DNA of 64,000 nucleotides from Bacillota bacterium (GCA_026627385.1 JAPNUR010000005.1:25695-89694), one strand, 5' to 3'; shown: positions 18,077-28,172, counted from the stretch's first letter. Notes: generated by a model from the letters alone, not told the origin. Program-made: numbers and translations.

Positions 18077-19366
18077 CTACCACAGCGATAACGTGGAGAC
18101 CAGGGGCCCCGCCACCGCGCGTGCGACGTCCTCCAAGCGCAGCCAGGGACTAGCAGCCTCCCGCACATCGTCAGCGCTGACCGCGTTTAACGCGTCCTGC
18201 ACCACACCTTGGCTTGGCGGCAGAACTTGGTCGAGGGCATAACGCCCTAGGCGCATCACGCGTGCGTCAGGGGTCTCTTGATTCATGACCCACATGGTTT
18301 GCAGCGCGTTGCGCGTGTGGAGCAATTCGGATTCCGAGGGGCCTTCTTGCGCCAGCCTTTCCACCTCTTCCCTCACACACTGTACTGCATGGACCACGTT
18401 TTCGCGCGACAACCCGAGGGAGATGACGAGATCGCCATGCCCACTGTCAGGCTGATATTGTGCAGCCACCGTATAGACCAGCCCCTCTTCTTCACGAAGC
18501 CGTTGCCATAGCCGGGAACTGTTTTGCCCGCCTAAAATACTGGAAAACACCAGCGTCGCCGCATAGTCCGGATGATACCGGCCCGGCGCTAAGACCCCTA
18601 GGGCCAACCGTACTTGCTCCCAGTCCAGGTCTAAACGGCGCTCGCCCATAACGCTCGCCGGTGCCGGGAACCCCAATGGGAGCCGCGTCGCCGCGGTGGG
18701 TCCCGCAAATTCGCGAGTGACGAGATCGACCAACGCAGGCGCTGCCCCGCCCGACACGGCGAACACCATGTTGTTGGGTTGGTAATAACTGTGATAAAAG
18801 CGGCGGACGCTTTCAGGCGTGGCCGCCCGAATGGTATCAGCGGTTCCTAAGACATCATGCGTGTAGGCCGGGTCCTGGTATAACGCCTCCGTAATCAGTA
18901 AATCGACCACCTCATCCGGATCGTCACGTGTCTCGCGCAGTTCTTCTAGCACCACGTTCTTTTCCCTCTCGAGGTCTTGCGCAGTGAGCCAGGGCTCGCA
19001 CACCAAATCGACCAGCAGGCGGTAGGCGTTCACAGCCTCCCGATCTAGCACGCGCGCGTAATAACAGGTATATTCGCGGGTTGTAAAGGCGTTCACATCT
19101 GCTCCTAAGCGGTCCATTTCTTCGGCAATGGCCCGAAAATCACGGGAACCCGCCCCTTTAAACACCAGATGTTCCAATAAATGCGCATGCCCCCACTCAG
19201 CGGGTGATTCGTGTCGGCTCCCCACTCCCACAAAAAAAGCCAGAGCGGTGGTTCCCACCGACGGCACATCGTCATAAGTCACCGTCATTCCCGATGCCAA
19301 GTGCGTCAACTGGTCGATACCGTGACCCCTCCCATGACCCGCCGTGTACCCACGACTTTCGCGCAT
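18077..19366 (-). CDS. mlpA: M16 family zinc peptidase (MlpA/YmxG-like)
   Basis: A processing-peptidase-like protein of 429 codons. The inverted zinc motif HLLEH lies near residue 61, with the downstream Glu in the REKNVVLEELRETRDDPDE segment, then the inactive second half typical of M16. It matches MlpA in the ylxY-mlpA-ymxH context. The start is uncertain. ATG 19366 has no ribosome-binding site but overlaps a TATACT element. GGGAGGGG lies inside the frame and suggests a start nearer 19309 (TTG), giving an N-terminus of normal family length. Confidence 0.9.
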   Translation of the reverse strand: MRESRGYTAGHGRGHGIDQLTHLASGMTVTYDDVPSVGTTALAFFVGVGSRHESPAEWGHAHLLEHLVFKGAGSRDFRAIAEEMDRLGADVNAFTTREYTCYYARVLDREAVNAYRLLVDLVCEPWLTAQDLEREKNVVLEELRETRDDPDEVVDLLITEALYQDPAYTHDVLGTADTIRAATPESVRRFYHSYYQPNNMVFAVSGGAAPALVDLVTREFAGPTAATRLPLGFPAPASVMGERRLDLDWEQVRLALGVLAPGRYHPDYAATLVFSSILGGQNSSRLWQRLREEEGLVYTVAAQYQPDSGHGDLVISLGLSRENVVHAVQCVREEVERLAQEGPSESELLHTRNALQTMWVMNQETPDARVMRLGRYALDQVLPPSQGVVQDALNAVSADDVREAASPWLRLEDVARAVAGPLVSTLSLW

Positions 19367-19633
19367 GAGTATATCACACTCGCGCTAGCTATCCCAGATG
19401 GTCACGATGGGGGCACTTGCCGCTATGCGAGGATTTTGAACAGGTCTTTGACCAAAAGGACACACGAAACACATGCCTGGGCTGTCAGAGGGCGACCCCG
19501 GCCGCCGGCATCTGCATTGTGTGTCCCGGAATAAATACTTTGCCGTTACCGCGATGTTCGCGACTCAGCAGGAGGCCTCCGAGTGTTCGGTGCCGATATC
19601 GTCGTTTTCTAAAACCCGGTTGACGCACAGTGA

Positions 19634-22291
19634 CTACATCACAGGCTCCGACAGCACCGGCGCTACGGACACATTGCCGCTCAGGTTGGGGGGAACCTCG
19701 GCGACGCCCCACCAGTTATCCGGCAACGCCATTGGCGACAGGCTGTTGTTATCCACCGCGGTGAGATTGTCGATTATGTTGTTGTAGGCGAACGTCATCG
19801 TCACCGGGTCACTAAAAATCGCCAAACCTACACCCCACCGCGCTACTGTATTGCCGGAACCGGCCCATTGAATCGCGGCGGAGACACCGGTTTGCCCCAA
19901 AACCACGCCTTCCGACAACCCGTCAACCGGTCCCTGGATGCGATTGTTGTTGACAACCACCTCAAAGGTCACCCCGTCCACCTGGGACCAGATCCAAATA
20001 CCACGGGCTACCGCTAGAGGCGTTTGAGGCACCGGTTCCACGAGATTGTCAACGATCACCAGATGATTCATTGCCTCCCCAGTCACTGTCGCCGTGATCT
20101 CAACACCGGTTGCGCTTCCGGCAATGCGGTTGGCTTGGATCGTCACCCCTGCAGTATCTTGCAACAAGATACCGGTGTTCCCACCGTTCACCAAATTGTT
20201 CAAAGCCGCCCCGCCCGCGCCAGCGACCCAGCGGATGCCCGCTCCGGATTCGTTATCACCGCCGTTGACCACGCTGTTCGTCACGGTAACTTGACTCGCC
20301 TGCCCACCCAAAATCTCGTTGCCCATGGAGAGTCCAAACCGGCTAAACTGGTTGACGGCCACGTCGTCAACGCTCCCCGACGCGCCGGCCGTCCACAGAA
20401 TACCGATGGCCCCCCCGACCGTCTGCAAGCTGACAATTTGTATCCCCGTTAATGAGGTCGCCGGATGAGTTCCGACCCAAATTCCGGCACCGTCGCTCGG
20501 TGCTGATACGATCAGCGATTGCAGGTTGACCCCATCTGCTTGAACCGTTACCTTGGCTGCCGGTGTCTGCGCCAAGTTCGGTTGAATCGTTGCCGGTTCC
20601 GCCACCGATACCGATGCCACCGTGACCTGCGGCACGCTCACCGTGACATTTTCCACAAAGGTGCCGAAGGCTAAGCCAATCGAGTCTCCCGGCGATGCCG
20701 CGGCCAAGGCCGCCCTAATCCATGGATAGCCGACGCCGGTGGTCAGGTTCAGGACCGGAGAAAATCCGAAACCCTCGGTTAGGGCTAAAGGCGGTACAAA
20801 CTCGAGCCACGAGTCCACCCCGTTCGATACGGGCAACCCTTGATTGGTCGGGTTAAACGTGTTGGACGAGGCCGTCGGTCCCGCGGGCGTGCCCCACCAG
20901 TTATTCTGGGCATCCTCCACGAAGACACTGGCGTTATTGGCATTGACCACAGCGTAACCCGTCACGCCCGAGGAAGCTTGGGGCACCGCCAACATTCCCC
21001 ATGCGTTAAACGCTAGCGTGTTGCCTGAATTGTTGTAGGTCGGCATGGTATCCGGCGCCCATGACGCCGTATTATTAATGAAGACGGGATCTTCTCCCAC
21101 GTAGGCGTCATTGACGAATCCGGCCACATGGTTGCCCACGGCACGGTTTTGTTGTCCGTCCCAAATTAAAATCCCGTCGACTGGTTGACCGGTAATCGCC
21201 GTCACCACCGCCGTCCCGTTGACCGTCACCGAGGTGGTAGCCACCGTCGTGGTACCGACAATGGTATTAGCCCAAATCACATTTTGGGAACTCGCTGCCG
21301 GAGTTTGTCCGCTAGGCACGTTAAACTGCGGCCCCAATTCCATACCGGCGGAACCGGCTAAAATACTGTTATGCGCCACAACGCCGCCGGACGCTCCGTG
21401 CAGCGAAATCCCGTTGTCGTTGGCCACCAGCGAATTATATTCCGCCGTCCATTGGGCTTCGGGCGCGTGGGGGTCGAGCCAGGTCCCGGAGACATTCCAA
21501 GGTGAAGAAAAAAGGGCAATATTGTTGCGCCGAATGGTTAAACCAGTTAGGCCGCCGGCCGCAATACCGAATTGCGCCACAGGTGTCAGCGTCTGTGCCG
21601 GATCGCCGACGAGAAGGTTTTCCTCCACCACGACCGTCAAAACCCCGGGGGTTAAGCCGCCCGCCATTAAGTCGACCGCCACGTGACCTGCATATTGTGA
21701 CAATTGGTTGTTGACGATAGCGACCGTCTGCATGCCTGCCGTCGCCTTAATTTCCATTCCGTGCACCGACGCCTGACCAATCGCGTCCGGGACCTCAATG
21801 GATTGCACCCGATTATTCGCTAAGGTTCCCGAACTATTAATATAGGCGATACCAGACCACTGCCCGGTGGCCAAACCGGCGGTGGTCAGCGAGGCGCCAG
21901 AAACCGTCAAATACATGAGCGTAACCGATCCGCCGCTATCTTGTACGCCAACGATGGCCGCCGTTTGCCCCACGTTGTCATCAAAAAAATAGCCCGTGTA
22001 GTCCTCCGTCAAATTGGCCGTCAGCGATGCCGGCCGAATCACCGTCGGAGCAGCTGGGTCTGAACTACCGACCAAAGTCAAGGCGTTGGGCGCAGCATAG
22101 GTAATGGTAATTTGTTCCGCATAAGTCCCCGCAGCAATGATAATCACAACCGGACCCTGGGGCAAATACGTCGTCTCTGCCAGGTTGACCGCATGCTGAA
22201 TGGTCAAAAATGGTGCCGCTGTCGAAGTGCCGGCGTTTTGATCGCTCCCGCTGGGGGAGACATACAGTGTCGTCTCGATCTCAGATGTCAT
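19634..22291 (-). CDS. Tandem right-handed parallel beta-helix protein, possible spore-surface protein
   Basis: An 885-residue protein without signal peptide, transmembrane segment or sorting signal. It contains two tandem modules. Each starts with a periplasmic/extracellular beta-helix opening (PFLTIQHAV...AAGTYAEQITI near 27-65, and YPWIRAAL...AFGTFVENVTV near 518-550) and ends with an NNWWG-type motif (near 462 and 856). In between are N/G/V-rich 20-25 residue coils such as NNQLSQYAGHVAVDL and NNLVNGGNTGILLQD. The fold is secure; the ligand or enzyme activity is not, and pectate-lyase catalytic residues are not obvious. GGGAGG lies 11 nt before the ATG. A sigma-K-like promoter and its insertion between ylxY and mlpA suggest a mother-cell-made spore coat or exosporium protein (inference). 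Confidence 0.8.
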   Translation of the reverse strand: MTSEIETTLYVSPSGSDQNAGTSTAAPFLTIQHAVNLAETTYLPQGPVVIIIAAGTYAEQITITYAAPNALTLVGSSDPAAPTVIRPASLTANLTEDYTGYFFDDNVGQTAAIVGVQDSGGSVTLMYLTVSGASLTTAGLATGQWSGIAYINSSGTLANNRVQSIEVPDAIGQASVHGMEIKATAGMQTVAIVNNQLSQYAGHVAVDLMAGGLTPGVLTVVVEENLLVGDPAQTLTPVAQFGIAAGGLTGLTIRRNNIALFSSPWNVSGTWLDPHAPEAQWTAEYNSLVANDNGISLHGASGGVVAHNSILAGSAGMELGPQFNVPSGQTPAASSQNVIWANTIVGTTTVATTSVTVNGTAVVTAITGQPVDGILIWDGQQNRAVGNHVAGFVNDAYVGEDPVFINNTASWAPDTMPTYNNSGNTLAFNAWGMLAVPQASSGVTGYAVVNANNASVFVEDAQNNWWGTPAGPTASSNTFNPTNQGLPVSNGVDSWLEFVPPLALTEGFGFSPVLNLTTGVGYPWIRAALAAASPGDSIGLAFGTFVENVTVSVPQVTVASVSVAEPATIQPNLAQTPAAKVTVQADGVNLQSLIVSAPSDGAGIWVGTHPATSLTGIQIVSLQTVGGAIGILWTAGASGSVDDVAVNQFSRFGLSMGNEILGGQASQVTVTNSVVNGGDNESGAGIRWVAGAGGAALNNLVNGGNTGILLQDTAGVTIQANRIAGSATGVEITATVTGEAMNHLVIVDNLVEPVPQTPLAVARGIWIWSQVDGVTFEVVVNNNRIQGPVDGLSEGVVLGQTGVSAAIQWAGSGNTVARWGVGLAIFSDPVTMTFAYNNIIDNLTAVDNNSLSPMALPDNWWGVAEVPPNLSGNVSVAPVLSEPVM

Positions 22292-22334
22292 GATACGAAC
22301 GGCCTCCCTTATGCGTGGTCGTTCGTATCATATG
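22290..22334 (-). promoter_or_regulatory. Sigma-K-like -10 element with overlapping perfect palindrome
   Basis: On the minus strand CATATGATA (22326-22334) matches the sigma-K -10 consensus CATANNNTA, with an AC dinucleotide 15 bp upstream. It overlaps one arm of a perfect 12-bp inverted repeat (22290-22301 with 22320-22331, 18-bp spacer), whose other arm includes the ATG of the beta-helix gene. Transcription would start near 22319, inside the spacer, so the palindrome is more likely a DNA operator than an RNA hairpin. Confidence 0.45.
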
Positions 22335-22545
22335 TGGCCTTGGCAATTTGTTATAGTTCGGTCAGAATCCCCCACCACCGTGAAGGCCGAGCCAATAACG
22401 CCGTCAAATCCCCGGAGCGGCCCATCGTCAAGGCGGCGTTATGTTCAACGCCAACCTCAGCACGGTCCCTGGCTGAACTGGGACATGGGAATACCCGGGC
22501 GCTATACCCAAGCTCAGCGATTGTTGTGTCCAGGCAACAAATTCC

Positions 22546-23280
22546 CTACTCATCAGTGCGCGGCGTGCCCATTTTCAGCAACTCACTGATTGTGACCAAT
22601 GCATAGCCTTGCCGGTGTAGGCCATCAATGATCCGATTCAAGGCCACGACGGTGCGATCGGTGGGATGCATGAGCACAATCGCGCCCGGGACGCTGCGGG
22701 CTAGCACCTTATTCACCATGTAGTCCACCGACGAGGACGGCCGCCAATCAATGGTGTCGATCGTCCACATCACCAGGGTCATGTGGAGCGCCTGCACGGC
22801 TCTCAGCACCGTTTGATTAAATTCGCCATACGGTGGGGCATACACGGTCGGGGTCATCCCCACAATACCATGCACGACCTGGTTGGTGTTCCCAATATCG
22901 CGTATAAGCTGAGCTTCCCCCATCTGATTTGGGTGCTGGTGATTCCAACCGTGATTGCCGATTTCGTCACCCGCTTGCACCATCTCCCGGACCAACTGGG
23001 GATGGGTTTTGGCCCATACCCCGCCGACCATGAAGGTCGCCACCGCATGATGCTCCGCCAGATCGCGGATTAATCCCGGTACATACTCGGTTCCCCATAC
23101 GACGTTAATGGTCAGCGCCATGGCCCGTTTAGCGGTTTCTACGCGGTAGACCGCCAACGGTGGGCGCCCCGTAGCATGAAGCACTCGCGGATTGACTAGC
23201 CAGGCTGCCAGAATGAGGCCAATGACCAGTAGCACCAGCCGGACCGCCGGCGACCGCAGCGAAATTACATGAATGCGCAT
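22546..23280 (-). CDS. ylxY: YlxY-like polysaccharide deacetylase-fold protein
   Basis: A 244-residue NodB-fold protein with an N-terminal membrane anchor/signal (about residues 12-30). The second metal motif, H110-x3-H114 in NHGWNHQH, is kept. The first motif, normally TFDDG, reads TINVVWG, so the catalytic/metal Asp is Asn59 and its partner is lost. Known YlxY proteins also deviate here, so deacetylase activity is doubtful. GGGGGAG precedes the ATG by about 5 nt. In Bacillus ylxY follows pnpA; here a GH113-like gene and an endonuclease gene intervene. Confidence 0.86.
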   Translation of the reverse strand: MRIHVISLRSPAVRLVLLVIGLILAAWLVNPRVLHATGRPPLAVYRVETAKRAMALTINVVWGTEYVPGLIRDLAEHHAVATFMVGGVWAKTHPQLVREMVQAGDEIGNHGWNHQHPNQMGEAQLIRDIGNTNQVVHGIVGMTPTVYAPPYGEFNQTVLRAVQALHMTLVMWTIDTIDWRPSSSVDYMVNKVLARSVPGAIVLMHPTDRTVVALNRIIDGLHRQGYALVTISELLKMGTPRTDE

Positions 23281-23335
23281 CGTACTCCCCCATGGTTCCC
23301 TATGATAGCCAAGCCCTGGGTAGAACGTCCAGCCC

Positions 23336-24451
23336 TTATGACCCAGATTGCGGCTTATGCTTCAGCACGGCCCCCGGGCTGTGCCCCGTAAAGAACTCTT
23401 TGAGCACCAATTCGGCTGGCTTGTTGCGAATGGTATAGCCATTGTCGCGCGGCCCTCCCTGCCAATCAGGGTTGGAGGGATTAGCCCACCAAAACCACAT
23501 AATCCCCCGTAGCCAGGGACGTTGCCAAATACTTTCGAACGTGGCTAAATAGAGTTTTTGTTGTAAGGCCAGGTTGACCGGTTTTCGCGGATACCAAGTA
23601 CCCGGGGTAGCCGCTGCGCCTTCTTCAGACGGGTAACCCAGTTCCGTGATGAGAAAGGGCTTTTGCGCCAATCCGGTCTGAACGCGCCAGGCCTCGATGG
23701 TGTCAGCCACCTGGTTCCAGCTGGCGACAAGCGTCGCCACGGACGGATTAGCTTGACTACTTAAGGGGAAATAGGCATCCACGCCCACCATGTTGAGGGC
23801 TGGCCAAAATGTCACCTGTTGGTAGTCGGGATAATCAGCGCCATACGTAATCGGGCCGTGGTAATAGCGCCGTGCAATCTGAATGGCGTGAATCCAGTAG
23901 GGCCGATAGGCTGGATTGTGGTCCAGGGAATCGAATTCATCACCAATGGAAAACAAATCTGCATGGTCTTGGGCGGCTAACTTGGCGTAGTGGGCCAGGT
24001 ACACATCGAAACTGCGAAACCACGCCGGGACTGAGGTCGGATGAAACAATGCTTGCCACCCACTGCCTTGAAACGAGTTGACAAACGGGTTCAAAAAGAC
24101 GCGCATTCCCTCGTGATGCGCCCATTGAATCAATGTGGTGACACTCGCATCCGTGGGGGTCTTTTGGGGGCTGGGGCGAATGACGGTCGATTGGTTCGTC
24201 TGCTGAAACCAGGCCACCTGGATGGCCAGCCAGGTCACGCCGTCGTTGTGGAGCTGGACAATGGATTGTCGCACCTGGGGTGAATCAAAGACGGAGGGAT
24301 TGTACCCCGCCTCCGTCATGCCCTTCATGCGTGCACTAAAGGGAGGTTGCGGAAGCGCGGGTCCAGGCATTGATTGGGGGCCCGGACCGCCGCAGCTCGA
24401 TACCGCGAATACGAGCCCCGCCAAACCGAGGATCACGACGCCTCGTCGCAT
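23336..24451 (-). CDS. Lipoprotein with GH113-like TIM barrel
   Basis: A 371-residue secreted lipoprotein with signal peptide MRRGVVILGLAGLVFAVSSC and lipobox Cys20. The mature part is a glycosidase-like TIM barrel: KGMTEAGYNPSVF at the start, FSIGDEFDS (candidate acid Glu near 169), VGVDAYFPLS and LITELGYPS (candidate nucleophile Glu near 268), then a Trp-rich IMWFWWANPSNPDW closing strand. This pattern fits GH113 (beta-mannanase-like) and related putative glycoside hydrolases; the substrate is unknown. GGGGGGAG precedes the ATG. It would act outside the membrane, perhaps on envelope or spore polysaccharides. Confidence 0.82.
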   Translation of the reverse strand: MRRGVVILGLAGLVFAVSSCGGPGPQSMPGPALPQPPFSARMKGMTEAGYNPSVFDSPQVRQSIVQLHNDGVTWLAIQVAWFQQTNQSTVIRPSPQKTPTDASVTTLIQWAHHEGMRVFLNPFVNSFQGSGWQALFHPTSVPAWFRSFDVYLAHYAKLAAQDHADLFSIGDEFDSLDHNPAYRPYWIHAIQIARRYYHGPITYGADYPDYQQVTFWPALNMVGVDAYFPLSSQANPSVATLVASWNQVADTIEAWRVQTGLAQKPFLITELGYPSEEGAAATPGTWYPRKPVNLALQQKLYLATFESIWQRPWLRGIMWFWWANPSNPDWQGGPRDNGYTIRNKPAELVLKEFFTGHSPGAVLKHKPQSGS

Positions 24452-24496
24452 AGTGCTCCCCCCTGTTCAAGGAGAGTGTGCCCGCGGCGTCGCTAA

Positions 24497-25345
24497 TCAT
24501 GCGTCGACTTTCACGAGTTGCTGGAACCCCGACACCACCGCGATATCCTGCAAACGTTGGCTAACATCTCGTCCCGGGGTTTCCAAAATTAAGGGGATAT
24601 CCGCGTCATTTGCCCAGCTCAGGATCGCGTAGAGCGCCTCCCGCGTGAGCTGACCGGCCAACAAATGGGTATGACGGTCCCGCCGCGCACCTACAGGATA
24701 GGCGCTGTCATTTAAATGGATGCCCTTGACACAGGAGAGGCCAACCGTCCCATCAATATGTTTCAGGAGTGCGCGAACATCACGAGACGACGCTAACGCG
24801 TAGCCCCGAGCCATGGCATGCGCAGTATCCAGCATCATCCCCACACGCCGCGGAGCACCAATGGCGTCAAACATAGCGGCCAATTCTTCAAACGTATCGC
24901 CTAATTCCTTCCCTTGGCCAGCGGTGTTCTCCAAGAGAATATGTCCCGGCACTGCCAGCATAGCCTGGACGGTCGCCGTCAGGGCATCCAACGATTCGGC
25001 TCGGCTGGCCCCATGTTGCCAATGGCCTGGGTGTAAGACAACGTAGCGCCCTGAAAGCCGCCGCGCCCGCCGCATTTCCTGGCTCAGCACGCTCATGGCG
25101 CGCTCGCGCTTGGCCTCTTCGACTGACGCGGGATTGACAAAATAGGGGGCATGAATATAGACGCTATCAATATGATGCTGTTGAAGCAGCTGGCGCAACG
25201 CGTTAGGTGGTGGCAACACGCCGCTCTGTCCCCCTACCGGGTTCCGGCTAAACCACTGCAACGCACGAAGGCCGGCTTGACCGGCCTCACTCACTGTGTA
25301 TTCATAGCCTGGGGCTTGGGACAGCTGGGCCCCAAGTCGAATCAT
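24497..25345 (-). CDS. nfo: Endonuclease IV-like AP endonuclease
   Basis: A 282-residue xylose-isomerase-like TIM-barrel enzyme of the Nfo type. Zinc ligands are visible in [73 protein letters not shown] and LILETPG, the expected order of His/Glu/Asp ligands. It would cut 5' of abasic sites in base-excision repair, a relevant task in spore outgrowth. Its ATG overlaps the pnp stop codon (ATGA), so it belongs to the pnp transcript. Confidence 0.93.
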   Translation of the reverse strand: MIRLGAQLSQAPGYEYTVSEAGQAGLRALQWFSRNPVGGQSGVLPPPNALRQLLQQHHIDSVYIHAPYFVNPASVEEAKRERAMSVLSQEMRRARRLSGRYVVLHPGHWQHGASRAESLDALTATVQAMLAVPGHILLENTAGQGKELGDTFEELAAMFDAIGAPRRVGMMLDTAHAMARGYALASSRDVRALLKHIDGTVGLSCVKGIHLNDSAYPVGARRDRHTHLLAGQLTREALYAILSWANDADIPLILETPGRDVSQRLQDIAVVSGFQQLVKVDA

Positions 25346-27555
25346 CGGCCCTCGCGTCGCGGACCTGACCGCCGGGCGGGGTGTTTGCCCGCGCGCTCCT
25401 GTCGACCCAACCGGGCGTGCTCATGGTCGCCGCTCGCCACCGCCGTCTCCAGTCCTTCCGGCCTCGGCACCACATCTTTATGGGACAAGTTGATCCGCCC
25501 CATGTTGTCGATTTCCACCACTTTAACTTGGATGAGATCACCCGGTTGTACGGCATCTTCGACTTTGGCGACCCGTTGGTGGGACAACTGTGAAATGTGT
25601 ACCAGACCTTCCTTGCCGGGCAAAATTTCCACGAAGGCGCCGAAATTCATGAGCCGGGTGACGCGACCGGTATACACCTGCCCCACCTCAACCGTGCGGG
25701 TCAACTCCTGAATCATTTCCATCGCCCGCTGTCCGGCTTCCTGATTGACGGCAGCAATGTAAATGGTCCCGTCGTCTTGAATGTCGATGTCGACCTTCTT
25801 CTCCCCGACCTTGGTGGAATCAATAATTTTGTTGATGGTCTTGCCTCCGGGACCAATGACTTCGCGAATCTTCTCAGGATCAATGTGGAGCGTCATGATG
25901 CGCGGGGCATAAGGCGACAAGTGGGCGCGCGGCGCCGGAATGACCTCCAGCATCCGATCAAGAATGTAGAGCCGCGCCTCCCGAGCCTGCATCAGGGCTT
26001 CTTCTAAGATTTCGCGCGCCAAGCCATGAATCTTGATGTCCATCTGGATGGCGGTAATGCCATCCCGCGTGCCGGCCACTTTGAAGTCCATATCGCCCAA
26101 AAAGTCTTCCAGCCCCTGAATGTCGGTCAAAATCGCGTAACCGCTCTCGTCTTTCACGAGCCCCATGGCGACACCGGCCACCGGTGCCTTAATGGGTACG
26201 CCCCCGTCCATCAAGGCCAAGGTGCTGCCACAAACTGACGCCATGGAACTCGAACCGTTCGATTCCAAAATATCGGACACCAGGCGCAGGGCATAGGGAA
26301 ATTCCGCTTCTGACGGGATTACCGGTTCCAACGCCCGTTCCGCCAAGGCCCCATGCCCAATGGCCCGCCGGTTGGGCCCCCGCATAGGACCAGTTTCCCC
26401 GGTGGCAAACGGCGGAAAGTTGTAATGATGCATATAGCGTTTGGATTCTTCTTCGCCAATGCCGTCTAACATCTGCTGGTCCGATAACGGGCCTAAGGTC
26501 ATGGCGGTGAGCGCCTGGGTTTGTCCGCGGGTAAAAAGGCCCGTCCCATGGACACGAGGCAACACCCCGACTTCGATGGTCAGCGGGCGAATCTCGGTGA
26601 AGCTGCGACCGTCGGGCCGAATTTTCTCGTGAATGATGGCGTAGCGCACGACCTGTTTCAGCTGCTTTTTCAAGACCTGGGGTATGAGGTCAACTTCGTC
26701 CGGGAATTCCTCCTGTAGCACCCCCTCCACTTCTTGGTTAACGGCAGCAATTTGGGCCTCCCGGGTTTCCTTGTCGGCAGCCCGCATGGCTGCCTTCAAG
26801 CGGTCTTCCGCCAGCTCGTGGCAACGGGCGACGAGCGCCTCGGACGGCAAAAACAAGGGGTATTCCCCTTTGGGCTTCCCGGCTTTGGCTTGAAAGGCGC
26901 GAATGCCCGCAATGACACGGCGTATCTCCTCGTGGCCAAACAAAATAGCGTCGAGCATCACTTGCTCCGGAACAATTTGCGCGCCCGCTTCGATCATCAA
27001 AATAGCATCGTCCGTCCCGGCAATCATCAACTTCAGTTGACTCTTGCTCGACTCGGCAGAGGTCGGGTTAATGACAAAGCGTCCCTCCACTAAGCCAACC
27101 TCAACCGCCCCAATGGGCCCCTCAAACGGAATGTCGCTCAACGTGAGGGCTGCCGAAGCGCCTACCATCGCACACACCTCGGGGGACGCGTCAAAGTCGA
27201 CGGAGAGCACGCTGGCCACCACATGTACATCATTGCGGAACCCTTCGGGAAACAACGGGCGGATCGGCCGATCGGTCAGACGCGCCGCCAAAATCGCCCG
27301 CTCGCTCGGGCGCCCTTCGCGCTTAATATAGCCGCCAGGGATTTTTCCCACCGAGTACATGCGCTCTTCAAAGTCTACGGTTAACGGGAAAAAATCAATC
27401 CCCAGGCGCGGGGCCTTGGATGCCACGGCGGTCACTAACACCACCGTCTCCCCGTAGTGTACGACCACCGCGCCGTTGGCCTGCCGCGCCATGCGGCCGG
27501 TTTCCAAGGTCATGATCCGTCCGCCGACCACTATCTCTTGTGTCTGGATTTCCAT
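25342..27555 (-). CDS. pnp: Polyribonucleotide nucleotidyltransferase (PNPase)
   Basis: A 737-residue phosphorolytic 3'-5' exoribonuclease. Two RNase PH domains flank an alpha-helical linker, followed by a KH domain with [18 protein letters not shown] near residue 565 and an S1 domain ([20 protein letters not shown]). The last ~40 residues are Arg/Gly/His-rich and not part of the catalytic core. GGGGGAA lies close before the ATG. It lies downstream of rpsO, separated by an intrinsic terminator, the standard arrangement. The 3' end is translationally overlapped with nfo. Confidence 0.98.
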   Translation of the reverse strand: MEIQTQEIVVGGRIMTLETGRMARQANGAVVVHYGETVVLVTAVASKAPRLGIDFFPLTVDFEERMYSVGKIPGGYIKREGRPSERAILAARLTDRPIRPLFPEGFRNDVHVVASVLSVDFDASPEVCAMVGASAALTLSDIPFEGPIGAVEVGLVEGRFVINPTSAESSKSQLKLMIAGTDDAILMIEAGAQIVPEQVMLDAILFGHEEIRRVIAGIRAFQAKAGKPKGEYPLFLPSEALVARCHELAEDRLKAAMRAADKETREAQIAAVNQEVEGVLQEEFPDEVDLIPQVLKKQLKQVVRYAIIHEKIRPDGRSFTEIRPLTIEVGVLPRVHGTGLFTRGQTQALTAMTLGPLSDQQMLDGIGEEESKRYMHHYNFPPFATGETGPMRGPNRRAIGHGALAERALEPVIPSEAEFPYALRLVSDILESNGSSSMASVCGSTLALMDGGVPIKAPVAGVAMGLVKDESGYAILTDIQGLEDFLGDMDFKVAGTRDGITAIQMDIKIHGLAREILEEALMQAREARLYILDRMLEVIPAPRAHLSPYAPRIMTLHIDPEKIREVIGPGGKTINKIIDSTKVGEKKVDIDIQDDGTIYIAAVNQEAGQRAMEMIQELTRTVEVGQVYTGRVTRLMNFGAFVEILPGKEGLVHISQLSHQRVAKVEDAVQPGDLIQVKVVEIDNMGRINLSHKDVVPRPEGLETAVASGDHEHARLGRQERAGKHPARRSGPRREGR

Positions 27556-27594
27556 ATGTTCCCCCTACTTTACCATCTGGTCACAGCCCGCCTC

Positions 27595-27624
27595 TTGAAG
27601 AAAAGAGCGGGAGATTCCCGCTCT
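27595..27624 (-). terminator. Intrinsic terminator between rpsO and pnp
   Basis: AGAGCGGGA and TCCCGCTCT form a perfect 9-bp stem with a 3-nt loop, then TTTCTTC. The stem starts within the rpsO stop codon region. It probably lowers read-through into pnp. Confidence 0.8.
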
Positions 27625-27892
27625 ATCGACGCAAGCCGAGCCGTTGTATGACCGAATGGTAGCGCTCGCTATCTTTTTCTCTTAGATAGTTTAGCAGTGC
27701 ACGGCGGTGCCCCACCATCTTTAATAGTCCCCGGCGGGAATGATGGTCCTTTTTATGTGTTTTCAGGTGCTCGGTCAGTTCCGCAATGCGTTCTGTTAAT
27801 AACGCAATTTGCACCTCCGGCGACCCCGTGTCCGATTCATGCAGCCGATAAGCCGCAATGATGGCCTGCTTCTTCTCTTCTTGGAGGGCCAT
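27623..27892 (-). CDS. rpsO: 30S ribosomal protein S15
   Basis: An 89-residue S15 with the family hallmarks [34 protein letters not shown] and the C-terminal LLNYLREKD. It binds 16S rRNA in the platform of the 30S subunit. AAGGGAGG precedes the ATG by about 8 nt. It follows a small unknown gene and ribF, and its terminator hairpin overlaps its stop codon. Confidence 0.99.
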   Translation of the reverse strand: MALQEEKKQAIIAAYRLHESDTGSPEVQIALLTERIAELTEHLKTHKKDHHSRRGLLKMVGHRRALLNYLREKDSERYHSVIQRLGLRR

Positions 27893-27915
27893 CGTCTTGA
27901 CCTCCCTTCTGCTGA

Positions 27916-28113
27916 CTAATGCAGTGGAATGGAAATGGGTTCATCCTCCGCCAACAAGGACAACAAGGCATCCTGGTAAGCTTGCACAGCAGGTTGCGGA
28001 ACTCCCGCCCGTCGATAGAGCTCTTCGAGTTCACTCTGCAACCGTTTAAACTGCCCTGTCACACAAATTGCCGAGACTTTGGCGACCATTTGTTGCCAAG
28101 TGTCAGACTGCAC
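27916..28113 (-). CDS. Small hypothetical protein between ribF and rpsO
   Basis: A 65-residue hydrophilic, mostly helical protein ([20 protein letters not shown]...). The frame is open to 28167, but GGGGGG lies 7 nt before the GTG at 28113, and the stretch upstream looks non-coding. The N-terminal part, [16 protein letters not shown], could be a short coiled coil. I do not recognise the family; position within a translation-related operon suggests it is expressed with rpsO. Confidence 0.55.
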   Translation of the reverse strand: MQSDTWQQMVAKVSAICVTGQFKRLQSELEELYRRAGVPQPAVQAYQDALLSLLAEDEPISIPLH

Positions 28114-28172
28114 AAATACGCCCCCCATCCACAGACGCTTTATTTTATCATAGCGAAATTTCCTCAAGCAAG

